Assembly: GCA_002067705.1 (NCBI GenBank)
Contig: MVRL01000088.1
Span: forward strand, 58,752-122,751
Length of the DNA stretch: 64,000 nt
Reading direction: 5' to 3'
From: Methanosaeta sp. PtaU1.Bin112
Lineage (GTDB): Archaea; Halobacteriota; Methanosarcinia; Methanotrichales; Methanotrichaceae
Every line of letters begins with the position of its first letter. Positions within the stretch are counted from its first letter, which is position 1. This document shows, piece after piece, positions 9,235 to 18,082 of the stretch. Below the pieces are notes generated by a model. It saw only the letters and a list, made by a program, of their open reading frames with translations. It was not told where the DNA came from and searched no databases. Both the position numbers and the translations under genes were made by a program.

Positions 9235-10482
9235 ATGAAAGGACTGACCTTAGTATCGGTGATGTTGATATGCATCTTGGCGAATCATATGCCTGCTATG
9301 GCATCTGAATTTGTTTTAGAGGTATTCGGCAATGCAAATATGGACGACGTAATCGATCAAACGGATATTGAATATGCAAAAGCAATTATCAATAAAACGA
9401 CCGAATCATCCAAGCTCGCAGATGCTAATTTAGATGGCAAGGTGGATGAGGCAGATATTGCCCAGATCCGATCGATAATCTCCAAAGACGAAAAGCAGCT
9501 TGGAATAGTCGATTCATCTGGAAGATCCGTGCTTGTTCCCAGGCCGGTCAACCGGATCGTATCCCTTTCAATCGATGACCTCCGGGTGCTTGCAGAGCTT
9601 GGTGCAGTGGACAATATCGTTGGGCGCCCGGAATATGTTGATAAATATGCGGATAAGCTGATTCCTCTTCAAGCTCATCCGGAGATAAAAGATATTCCCA
9701 GTGCGGGAGGATATAAAACTCCGAACATCGAGATTATGCTGTCCCTGAAACCTGATGTGATCTTTGCATACGGCGGCTCTTCTGCATACACGGATATCGC
9801 AGACGATATTCAATATAAGACGAATATTCCGGTTGTATGCATTCATCACTCTACAGACTCTGGATACAAGTTTGATTTGAATGCATTCCGGCTTGTTGGA
9901 ATTGTGGTAGGCAAGGAGGATAGAGCCGAAGAATTGATTGCATATGCTGAGAAAGAGATTGCAGAACTGTCGGAAAAGACATCAAAAATTCCCGAGAGCG
10001 AGAAGCCACGGGTGTATTTCTTCAGCGCTCATGAGGCCGACTTCATCGAAAACGCCGTACCTTGCTATGGGCCAATTGATGTTGCCGGAGGAATAAATGT
10101 TGCCAGAGAGCTGCCCAGCTGCACGGTGGCGGATATCTCAATAGAGCAGATCATCGATTGGAATCCGGATATAATTTTAATTCACAGCTTTTCAAAGGAG
10201 CCCGCAATTTCGGTGGAGGCTGTTCTCTCCGATCCTAGACTGCAATCCATAAAAGCGGTAAAGACCGGAAAGGTATACTATACGAAAGGATTCTACATAG
10301 GATGGGATCCTGCATCTGGAATTGCAGAATCGTTCTATCTTGCCAAGTTGCTGCATCCGGAAGCATTCAAAGACCTCGATGTTGAGGAGAAGGGCAATGA
10401 GATCTTGAAGCAATTTTATGGCGCAGATGGTCTCTACACCTGGACGCTTGATTCAGTAGGCAACTACTATCGCTGGAATTAG
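9235..10482 (+). CDS. Dockerin-fused ABC substrate-binding protein, copy 4 (FYG-tail subtype)
   Basis: 415 residues. Signal peptide about 1-24 (AMA-SE), loops N33-D44 (NANMDDVIDQTD) and D63-D74 (DANLDGKVDEAD). The C-terminal lobe has AVKTGKVYYTKGFYIGWDPASG and the tail EILKQFYGADGLYTWTLDSVGNYYRWN, matching copy 2. Both share the N-terminal lobe phrase GGYKTPNIEIMLSLKPDVIFAY, so the two form a subclass that probably recognises a ligand different from the YPP-type copies. Starts 20 bp after copy 3. Confidence 0.92.
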   Translation: MKGLTLVSVMLICILANHMPAMASEFVLEVFGNANMDDVIDQTDIEYAKAIINKTTESSKLADANLDGKVDEADIAQIRSIISKDEKQLGIVDSSGRSVLVPRPVNRIVSLSIDDLRVLAELGAVDNIVGRPEYVDKYADKLIPLQAHPEIKDIPSAGGYKTPNIEIMLSLKPDVIFAYGGSSAYTDIADDIQYKTNIPVVCIHHSTDSGYKFDLNAFRLVGIVVGKEDRAEELIAYAEKEIAELSEKTSKIPESEKPRVYFFSAHEADFIENAVPCYGPIDVAGGINVARELPSCTVADISIEQIIDWNPDIILIHSFSKEPAISVEAVLSDPRLQSIKAVKTGKVYYTKGFYIGWDPASGIAESFYLAKLLHPEAFKDLDVEEKGNEILKQFYGADGLYTWTLDSVGNYYRWN

Positions 10483-10533
10483 CAATTATTTAGGCCAGTT
10501 TATGATTAAGGAAGGAGAGAACAGGAGAGATGA

Positions 10534-13038
10534 ATGATGAAAGCCACCTTGGCATTTATCTTTTTGGCATGCATGCTATCAAGCTTCATGTCTGCAATGG
10601 CATCTGATAGCACATTGAAGATCTTCGGCAATGCGAACATGGACGAGACAATCAACGAAGATGACATAGAATATGTTCAGGCAATAATCAACGGAAAAAA
10701 TGAATCTACTGAGCTTGACGATGCGAATTATGACGGCAAGATAGATGAGCGTGATGCAGCTCAAATCGAGCAAATTATGGCAGGAACTGAAGAGCAGCTA
10801 ACGGTAATCGATGATACACTAACTGATGCTTATCCACATGGCAGACCGGTAACCGTGAAAAAACCGGTAAAAGGAATAGTCGGACTGAATGCCAACGTGC
10901 CGGAAGCGTTAAGGATCCTGGGCAGTGGCGATACACTAATTGGCATCAGTAAAACTACCGCCTCCCGAAAAGCCTTCTTTTCCGAAATCTCCGAATTGCC
11001 GATTGCAGCCGAGGATGTCGAGAAAATCATCAGCCTCGATCCGGACCTGGTCCTTGGATATGGCGGCACTATGACCTATTCGAGTGCCGATATTGAGAGC
11101 AAATTGAATGGGACAGGTATACAGCTTGTCCGCCTGGATTTCAACAGGCCTGATACATTTGCGATGGATATTGCCCGGCTGGGGTATATTCTCAACAAGA
11201 GAGACCGGGCAGAGGAGTTCATTGAATTTTATAATCAATGCATGGACCCGATTAAAGAGATGACACAAAACCTCTCCGATAGCCAGATGCCTAGAGTCTA
11301 TATTGAGCTATGGAATCCGTACAGAACGGTTAGGAACGGCACCGAGCTGGATGCGGTTATCATGAGCAGTGGCGGCATTAACATTGCTTCCAACTTGACT
11401 GGTGACTATCCAACTGTGGATGTGGAATGGGTCATAGATCAAGATCCGGATTTCATCATCAGCATAATGTTCAACGATGACGGCTACCAACTCGATGATC
11501 CCAGTAAGATGGAAGCGATCAGAGATGAGATCATCAACCGAGAAGGCTTCTCCAATATAACTGCGGTTAAGAATGGAAACGTTTTCGTTATCGATAGGAA
11601 CATTGGTTTTCTCAGGCACTTCGTGGGAGTTGCATACCTGAGCAAGCTCTTCCATCCAGATCTTTTCCCGAAGCTGAATCCTGAAGAAATCAATAAAAAA
11701 TATTTGGATGAATTCCAGGGTATTCCATACAATGGATTTTATATATACCCTCCTTTGGGGGGGGGGATTGAGATGATATCAATATCCCTCATTCGTTTAG
11801 CTGTCCTTTCAGCGGTATTTGTCTTTTTTTTGTCCATGACCGCCGCGGCATCAGATTGCACCCTTGGTATCTTTGGAAATGCAAATATGGATGACGTTAT
11901 CGACGAGGGAGACCTCTCATATCTGAAGGAGATAATTCAAGGAACTAAGAACAACACAGAGCTTGCAGATGCTAATTGCGACGGAAAGATAGATGAGGAG
12001 GACATTTCCCAGATCGAGTTGATTATTCGAGGTGATGAGAGAGAAATCTCAATACTTGATGCAGTAATGAAGCCTCTAACAGTCAAGAAGCCCATTTTGA
12101 GAATCGTCACCGGCTTTAATGACATTGCGGAGTTGCTTCGCATACTTCATGCAGATGATAGGATTGTGGGAATTGATCCCTACGTAAAGAGCGACAAAGC
12201 ATTCTTCCCAGAGCTATATAATCTTCCTCAAGCAGGGCACTTCCGAACTCCTAATTATGAAGCAATCCTAAACCTCTCTCCAGATGCCTATATGTCTTGG
12301 GTCAATCCCAGAGGCCCGGATACTTTCTCATTGTCCAAGGAAGATGGAATAAAGAATCTGCCCGGTGTTCAGATAATCGGTTTGAATATCGGCGATCCGG
12401 ATGAGATGCCCAACAGTGCCCTGAAGCTGGGATACATCCTCGACAAGGAAAAAGAGGCAGCGGAGTTCGTCGATTGGTACGAAAGCTATCTGAAGCTGAT
12501 CGAATCTAAAGTCAGTTCCATCTCCAATGAAACGAAGCCTAAAGTCTACATGGAATTCTGGTCGGATTATCAAGCCAGCAATTTCGTAAAGATGTGCGAT
12601 AGAGCAGGCGGCATTAATCTGGCTGATACTCTTCCATTCTCTGGGACGGTGCCGCATGTTGATAAAGAGTGGCTGCTTGAGAACAATCCGGATATCATCA
12701 TCAAGTATGCAACTCCTTCTGCGGACGTATGCGGCTATTCAATGGAGGATCAAGACGGCCTGATTAAAATAAGCGTGGGCATCTTAAATCGAACCGAGCT
12801 GGCGAATGTAAAGGCCGTAAAGAATGGACAAGTGTATGCCATAGATATGTGGCACCTAGGCTGGGGACCGAGCACACTCATCTCTACCGCATACCTGGCG
12901 AAGATATTCCACCCCGATCTTTTCAGGGATTTAGATCCTCAGGCAATACATCAGCAGTACCTGGAAAAGTTCCAGAGATTGGACTACGATCTGGATAAGC
13001 ATGGAGCATTCATTTATCCCCCATTGGAGAGACGCTGA
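10534..13038 (+). CDS. Double dockerin-binding-protein frame (copies 5 and 6, joined in frame at a G10 run)
   Basis: One 834-residue frame contains two complete units. Unit 5 (residues 1-413): signal peptide, loops near N33-D44 (with NEDD) and D63-D74, binding fold, YPP tail ending PPLGGG. Unit 6 begins at M414 (base 11773) with its own signal peptide (ISISLIRLAVLSAVFVFFL...TAAASD), loops (NANMDDVIDEGD, DANCDGKIDEED), fold and YPP tail. Every other copy in the array is a separate gene, and an internal signal peptide makes no sense in one chain. The join falls exactly on ten consecutive G (11757-11766); one more G would stop unit 5 as PPLGGGD just before the ATG of unit 6. Either the run has a base-count error or it varies in length in the population. 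Read as two proteins, 10534-11772 and 11773-13038. Confidence 0.85.
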   Translation: MMKATLAFIFLACMLSSFMSAMASDSTLKIFGNANMDETINEDDIEYVQAIINGKNESTELDDANYDGKIDERDAAQIEQIMAGTEEQLTVIDDTLTDAYPHGRPVTVKKPVKGIVGLNANVPEALRILGSGDTLIGISKTTASRKAFFSEISELPIAAEDVEKIISLDPDLVLGYGGTMTYSSADIESKLNGTGIQLVRLDFNRPDTFAMDIARLGYILNKRDRAEEFIEFYNQCMDPIKEMTQNLSDSQMPRVYIELWNPYRTVRNGTELDAVIMSSGGINIASNLTGDYPTVDVEWVIDQDPDFIISIMFNDDGYQLDDPSKMEAIRDEIINREGFSNITAVKNGNVFVIDRNIGFLRHFVGVAYLSKLFHPDLFPKLNPEEINKKYLDEFQGIPYNGFYIYPPLGGGIEMISISLIRLAVLSAVFVFFLSMTAAASDCTLGIFGNANMDDVIDEGDLSYLKEIIQGTKNNTELADANCDGKIDEEDISQIELIIRGDEREISILDAVMKPLTVKKPILRIVTGFNDIAELLRILHADDRIVGIDPYVKSDKAFFPELYNLPQAGHFRTPNYEAILNLSPDAYMSWVNPRGPDTFSLSKEDGIKNLPGVQIIGLNIGDPDEMPNSALKLGYILDKEKEAAEFVDWYESYLKLIESKVSSISNETKPKVYMEFWSDYQASNFVKMCDRAGGINLADTLPFSGTVPHVDKEWLLENNPDIIIKYATPSADVCGYSMEDQDGLIKISVGILNRTELANVKAVKNGQVYAIDMWHLGWGPSTLISTAYLAKIFHPDLFRDLDPQAIHQQYLEKFQRLDYDLDKHGAFIYPPLERR
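11757..11766 (+). repeat. Homopolymer G10 at the junction of two binding-protein genes
   Basis: Ten consecutive G between the last codons of one dockerin-binding protein and the ATG (11773) of the next. With ten G both reading frames fuse; with nine the upstream frame stops in a TGA overlapping that ATG (ATGA overlap); with eleven it stops 3 bp before it. Such a run is prone both to sequencing error and to real slippage. Confidence 0.9.
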
Positions 13039-13039
13039 A

Positions 13040-14278
13040 ATGAAGAAAAGACTATTCATCATTTTAGCCGTACTGCTGGCATCATCTTTAATCCTTCCCG
13101 GGCAGGCATCTGATTTCGTGTTGGGAATATTTGGCAATGCAAACATGGACGATGCAATAGATGAGAATGATATCGATTATTTAACAGGGGTTATAGATGG
13201 AAAGAACGGGCAGACAAAGCTTTCGGACGCCAATTATGACGGCAAGATAGACGAAGCAGATAAATTACAGATAGAAAAAATAATCCTGGATAAAGCGCAA
13301 ACGCTCACTATCGTTGATGCCGTTCATAGGAATATAACTCTGAAAGTACCAGCAAGGGATGTTATCTGTCTTAATATTCAATCTGCAGAAGCGATGAGAT
13401 CCTTGCAGGCAAAGGATCGGATTGTTGGTATCACTAAATATATACAAACAGATGAATTTTTTCCCGATTTCAGCAATGTCGACATCGTTGGAGGAAAAGC
13501 ATTTCAGACACCTGATTTTGAACAGATAATAAAAATAGGTCCGGATGTTGTCTTTACAGCAGCGTGGTCAGGACCACAATTAGAGACAATTAACAAGCTT
13601 GAGCCTTCTGGAATCAGTGTGATCCATTTTGACTTTCTTGATCCCAGCACTTACATTGATGAGATAACAAAGCTCGGATATATTTTGGGATGTAGAAGCC
13701 GAGCTGATGATCACATCTCATTCTATCGTGGTGTTATGGATATGATTGCAAAACGTGTCGATAGTATTCAAGATCAAAATCGTCCCAAGGTGTACTATGA
13801 GGCAAACAAATATCAAGCTTGCGCAGGGGGCACCCCTTGGAGCAATCAGATTGAAATTGCTGGCGGGAATAATATATTTGGGACCGATCGTGGCTCCTAT
13901 CCCCATGTTGATCCAGAAGAAGTTCTGATCCAAGATCCAGATATCATTATCCAATTGAATATGTCTTGGACAGGATACAATCGATCGGATGCTTCTGAAC
14001 TAGAAGCTATAAGAGATGAGATACTGAGTCGTCCGGAATTGCAGCAAGTATCTGCTATAAAGAATGGTAGGGTCTATGTAATCGGAGGAAATTACATTCC
14101 AGGATCGCCAAGGCATTTCGTTTCTGTGGCCTATATGGCGAAATGGTTCTATCGAGAGCGGTTTAAAGATCTCAATGTAACATCAATACATCAGGAATAT
14201 GTCACAAGGTTTCAGGAACTAAATTTCGATCTGAGCAAGAAAGGTGTATTCACTTATCCTCCGGGGGAGTTGAATTGA
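13040..14278 (+). CDS. Dockerin-fused ABC substrate-binding protein, copy 7
   Basis: Start set at ATG 13040, one base after the stop of the preceding gene and 8 bp after GGAGAG, which puts a clean signal peptide (MKKRLFIILAVLLASS) at the N-terminus; an earlier in-frame ATG at 13001 would add 13 residues inside the upstream gene. 412 residues. Loops N33-D44 (NANMDDAIDEND) and D63-D74 (DANYDGKIDEAD). YPP tail (IHQEYVTRFQELNFDLSKKGVFTYPPGELN). It opens a run of four genes whose stop and start codons touch: its TGA is followed directly by the ATG of copy 8. Confidence 0.92.
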   Translation: MKKRLFIILAVLLASSLILPGQASDFVLGIFGNANMDDAIDENDIDYLTGVIDGKNGQTKLSDANYDGKIDEADKLQIEKIILDKAQTLTIVDAVHRNITLKVPARDVICLNIQSAEAMRSLQAKDRIVGITKYIQTDEFFPDFSNVDIVGGKAFQTPDFEQIIKIGPDVVFTAAWSGPQLETINKLEPSGISVIHFDFLDPSTYIDEITKLGYILGCRSRADDHISFYRGVMDMIAKRVDSIQDQNRPKVYYEANKYQACAGGTPWSNQIEIAGGNNIFGTDRGSYPHVDPEEVLIQDPDIIIQLNMSWTGYNRSDASELEAIRDEILSRPELQQVSAIKNGRVYVIGGNYIPGSPRHFVSVAYMAKWFYRERFKDLNVTSIHQEYVTRFQELNFDLSKKGVFTYPPGELN

Positions 14279-15556
14279 ATGATTCCGACTAAATCTATAT
14301 TTTTTGTTATGTTAGTGGCATCATGGATGATCGTTTCTAGCAATGCAAACGCATCAGATTTCGTGCTGGAGATTTTTGGCAATGCCAACCTGGATGATAC
14401 GATAGATGAGAAGGATGCAGCATATGTGGCGGGCATAATTAAAGGAACAAATGCTTCTACAAATCTCAGCGATGCCAATTACGATGGCAAGATCGATTCT
14501 CAGGATATTGATCGAATTGAGGAGATAATCCTTGGCAGCGAAAAGGAGATCACAATCATATGCAATCCACCATACAATGGTGCAAAGCCACAGGTGACAA
14601 TTCACAAGCCCGTAGAGAGGATCGTTGTTCTTCATAAGAACGCTGCTGAGGTGATCAGGGCCCTTCAAGCAGAAGATAAAGTGGTCGGATTGGATTCAAA
14701 CCTCGCAAAATATAAAACATATTTCTCAGATCTCATCGAAGCAGTGCCATTTATCGGAAGCTGGATGGAGCCGGATATTGAAGCTATTCTGAGAGTAAAT
14801 CCAGATATCGTTATCGTCTGGACGCAGTACCCCAGTCCTAGTTTGCTTGAAGACAAGCTCGATGGAACAGGCATATCAGTCGTTCGCATGGATCTCAATG
14901 AGCCGCTTGCTATGGAGGAAGAGATCATGCAGCTTGCATACATCCTGGACAAGAAAGAGGAAGCAAAGGAGTTCATCTACTTCTACAAGGGCTACATAGA
15001 CAAGATTTCTAATCGAACAGAAGGGATTCCAGAAGAAAAGAAGCTGCACATCATGTCTGCATTTGGTGACAATATTTACGCAGGCATCGGCAGCTGTCCT
15101 TTCGGGGGGCGGACAATGCCCGTCATAGCAGGTGCAACTAATATTGCTGCAGATCTGGTCGGTGGGCAGGGGGGCTATGTCAAAGTAGATCTCGAGTGGA
15201 TAATCAAGCAGAATCCAGATTGCATTGTCCGATGGTCGTCAAGCTCAAACTCTACTGGCTATGAATCCGACGATCCCGCGGTATTGAGGAAACAGTTGGA
15301 GGAGATAACGAAGAATCCTGAATGGAAGGAGATCGCTGCTGTGAAGAACAACAGGGTCTATCAGTTTGCAGATATCTGGTCATCACCGGCTTGCTTTATT
15401 ACAACTGCATATTTCGCAAAGATATTCTATCCGGATCTCTTCAAGGACCTGAACCCCCAGGCGATCCATCAGGAGTACCTCACGAAATTCCAACACTTGG
15501 ATTACGATTTGGACAAGCATGGCGTGTTCGTCTACCCGCCAGTGGAGGATAATTGA
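14279..15556 (+). CDS. Dockerin-fused ABC substrate-binding protein, copy 8
   Basis: 425 residues. Signal peptide about 1-25 (NANA-SD). Loops at N36-D47 (NANLDDTIDEKD) and D66-D77 (DANYDGKIDSQD). The linker differs from the other copies (TIICNPPYNGAKPQVTIHKPVERIV). The N-terminal-lobe ligand region is WMEPDIEAILRVNPDIVIVWTQYP. The DNA of the tail (around 15427-15540) is nearly identical to that of copy 10 (around 17941-18055), pointing to recent duplication or gene conversion. Stop and the next start are contiguous (TGAATG), so translation is probably coupled. Confidence 0.92.
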   Translation: MIPTKSIFFVMLVASWMIVSSNANASDFVLEIFGNANLDDTIDEKDAAYVAGIIKGTNASTNLSDANYDGKIDSQDIDRIEEIILGSEKEITIICNPPYNGAKPQVTIHKPVERIVVLHKNAAEVIRALQAEDKVVGLDSNLAKYKTYFSDLIEAVPFIGSWMEPDIEAILRVNPDIVIVWTQYPSPSLLEDKLDGTGISVVRMDLNEPLAMEEEIMQLAYILDKKEEAKEFIYFYKGYIDKISNRTEGIPEEKKLHIMSAFGDNIYAGIGSCPFGGRTMPVIAGATNIAADLVGGQGGYVKVDLEWIIKQNPDCIVRWSSSSNSTGYESDDPAVLRKQLEEITKNPEWKEIAAVKNNRVYQFADIWSSPACFITTAYFAKIFYPDLFKDLNPQAIHQEYLTKFQHLDYDLDKHGVFVYPPVEDN

Positions 15557-16834
15557 ATGAATAAATTCTGTGTCTTCTTGACCATGATCCTTACCTCATC
15601 GATGGTCTTTCTTGGACAGGCTTCTGATGATGTATTAGGAATTTTTGGCAACGCAAACATGGACAATATGCTTGATGATAAGGACATCGATTATGTAAAA
15701 GGCATCATCGATGGAACTAATACTGCAACTAAGCTAAGTGACTCCAATCTCGATGGCAAGATCAATGAAAATGACTTGGATCACATCGATCAAATCATTG
15801 CTGGCGATGAGAAGGAACTTACGTTTGTGGATTCCTATGGGAAAAATGTGACTGTCCATCTGCCGATAGAACGGATTGCGATAACATGGAGAGGACAGAT
15901 AGAGATGCTGAGAATTCTCGGTATAGATGGTGATCGAATAATAGGTGTGGATGGCCATGTCCAGCAGAATAAGCTTTTATTCCCTGAATACCAGGATAAA
16001 CCGTCTCTGGGGACGGTTTGGCAGCCAGATACAGAGAAAATTCTAAGCTTGGACCCTGATGTTGTATTTCTCATAGCTCTATCTGGTTCACAGGGATCGT
16101 CTGTAGTAGATGATGCAGCTAAACAAATCGAGTCAGCGGGGATCCCAGTGATTCGTTTTTGGTGTGGAGCCGCCAACGGCTATGCTACAATCGATGAGGA
16201 AATAAAACTCCTTGGATATATATTTGATAAACGTGATAACTCCTCCGATTTTATAGAATGGAGAAATGGAATCCTAAATTCCATAAGAGAAAAAGTAGAA
16301 TCTATACCAGTTGAAGAGAAACCTGCGGTTTACTATGAAACCGGATCAACTACCAAAAACTACACGATATCTTTCTGGGAGGATTACCCGTACATATCTC
16401 TGGCAGGTGGAAGAAACATATTTGAGAATATTTCCTCAAGTAGCGTAGATCCAGAGGTGGTAGTACAAGAGAATCCTGATATTATCATTAAAGAAACGCA
16501 AAAAGGCGGCTACGATTCAAACGCTGGTGAGATTGACGACCTGAGAAATGTGCAAGAAGGCGTTCTTAAAAGATCTGAACTTCTAAATACAAATGCCGTG
16601 AAGAATAATCAGGTATATGTCATCAGCCAATATATTGTTCCGTGGGGGCCTGCCAGCGGATGTAGAGGTTCATTCTTGCAGGAAGTATATCTGGCAAAAT
16701 GGTTCCACCCAGAGATCTTCGAGGATTTAGACCCACAAACAATTCACCAGGAGTATTTGACCAGGTTCCAGGGATTAGACTACGACCTGGAGAGTATGGG
16801 AGTGTTTGTCTACACGCCACTGGAGGAGAGCTAA
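15557..16834 (+). CDS. Dockerin-fused ABC substrate-binding protein, copy 9
   Basis: 425 residues. Signal peptide about 1-22 (GQA-SD). Loop 1 N32-D43 (NANMDNMLDDKD) has unusual Met/Leu in the variable positions; loop 2 D62-D73 (DSNLDGKINEND) keeps the Ca ligands. The C-terminal lobe carries GPASGCRGSFLQEVYLAKWFHPE and a YPP-class tail in which YPP is YTP. The stop codon TAA is followed directly by the ATG of copy 10. The body shares SWEDY-like and AGGRNIFENI elements with copies 3 and 11, forming a Cys-containing branch of the YPP class. Confidence 0.92.
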   Translation: MNKFCVFLTMILTSSMVFLGQASDDVLGIFGNANMDNMLDDKDIDYVKGIIDGTNTATKLSDSNLDGKINENDLDHIDQIIAGDEKELTFVDSYGKNVTVHLPIERIAITWRGQIEMLRILGIDGDRIIGVDGHVQQNKLLFPEYQDKPSLGTVWQPDTEKILSLDPDVVFLIALSGSQGSSVVDDAAKQIESAGIPVIRFWCGAANGYATIDEEIKLLGYIFDKRDNSSDFIEWRNGILNSIREKVESIPVEEKPAVYYETGSTTKNYTISFWEDYPYISLAGGRNIFENISSSSVDPEVVVQENPDIIIKETQKGGYDSNAGEIDDLRNVQEGVLKRSELLNTNAVKNNQVYVISQYIVPWGPASGCRGSFLQEVYLAKWFHPEIFEDLDPQTIHQEYLTRFQGLDYDLESMGVFVYTPLEES

Positions 16835-18061
16835 ATGAAAAAGTCGTTAATATTTTTAGCCATGCTGCTCGCATCATCCATTGCATCTTCTGTGCAGGCA
16901 TCGGATTTCGTGCTGGGCATCTTCGGCAACGCAAACATGGATAATACCATAGATGAACAGGATACTGCCTATATTGAAGGAGTAATTAGCGGAACTAATG
17001 AAGCCACCAATCTGAGTGATGCTAATTACGACGGCAGAATAGATAAGAATGATATCGCTCAGGTTCGGTTGATAATCAAAGGAGATGATCGAAAGATAAC
17101 GTTTATCGATGCCCAAACGAATGCCATAACCGTGAACAAGCCGATAAATAGAATTGTAACTCTTCCACCAAGTTCATTGGATACGATTAGAGCTATTGGT
17201 GCGGCAGAAAAGATTGTGGGTATATCAACATTTTTAGATGAGGTATATTTTCCGGATTTAAGCAAACTGCCATCGGTAGGATCTTCTTGGTTTACTCCGG
17301 ATTACGAGGCAATAATCCAGCTTGACCCAGACATTGTCCTGACCCTCGGGAATTATAATCAAGGAATAGAGAACTCGATGGGTCCAGCAAATATAACGGT
17401 TGTTCGAATGGAGTTTAACGTAGTCGAGTTGATACCGGCGGAAACCAAGAAGCTTGGATACATTCTTGGCAAACAAAAGGAGGCTAACGAATTTGTAAAC
17501 TGGTATATGGGGAAAATCGATGAAATCCAGTCAAAGACTGAAGGACTCTCAGAAAATGAAAAGCCATTGGTGTTTATGGGCTATCAGAATATGGTCGCAG
17601 GCAAAGGAACTTTTTGGGATTCCGCATGTCAAGTTGCTGGAGGGATCAATATCGCCGGCAGTTTCGACGGTTATCGTGAGGTTGACCCCGAATGGCTGGT
17701 AGAACAGAATCCCAGCACCATTGTCAAGGCTTTAACTCTGCTCACAGTAAACGAGGCATCACAAGGCTATAAAACAGACAACACTTCTGAAATGAGTTCC
17801 GCTCGAGATGAACTCTTGCGGCAAGATGGATGGAAAAACATTGATGCTGTGAAAGCCGGGAATGTGTACGTAGTTGCATGGCAGCTTCAGTTGGGAACTC
17901 ATACAATTGTGCCAACAGCTTATCTGGCTAAATGGCTTCATCCAGATCTCTTCAAGGACCTGGACCCCCAGGCTATCCATCAGGAGTACCTCACACGGTT
18001 CCAGCATTTGGACTTCGATTTGGATAAGCATGGTGTCTTTGTCTATCCGCCTTTGAAATAA
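16835..18061 (+). CDS. Dockerin-fused ABC substrate-binding protein, copy 10
   Basis: 408 residues, the last copy before the nitrogenase-like genes. Signal peptide about 1-22, loops N32-D43 (NANMDNTIDEQD) and D62-D73 (DANYDGRIDKND). The linker is KITFIDAQTNAITVNKPINRIVTL. It ends with YPPLK, the shortest tail of the group. Only 21 bp separate its stop from the ATG of the NifD-like gene, with GGTGA as ribosome site, so binding proteins and reductase are probably on one transcript. Confidence 0.92.
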   Translation: MKKSLIFLAMLLASSIASSVQASDFVLGIFGNANMDNTIDEQDTAYIEGVISGTNEATNLSDANYDGRIDKNDIAQVRLIIKGDDRKITFIDAQTNAITVNKPINRIVTLPPSSLDTIRAIGAAEKIVGISTFLDEVYFPDLSKLPSVGSSWFTPDYEAIIQLDPDIVLTLGNYNQGIENSMGPANITVVRMEFNVVELIPAETKKLGYILGKQKEANEFVNWYMGKIDEIQSKTEGLSENEKPLVFMGYQNMVAGKGTFWDSACQVAGGINIAGSFDGYREVDPEWLVEQNPSTIVKALTLLTVNEASQGYKTDNTSEMSSARDELLRQDGWKNIDAVKAGNVYVVAWQLQLGTHTIVPTAYLAKWLHPDLFKDLDPQAIHQEYLTRFQHLDFDLDKHGVFVYPPLK

Positions 18062-18082
18062 AATATAATATGGTGACATAAA

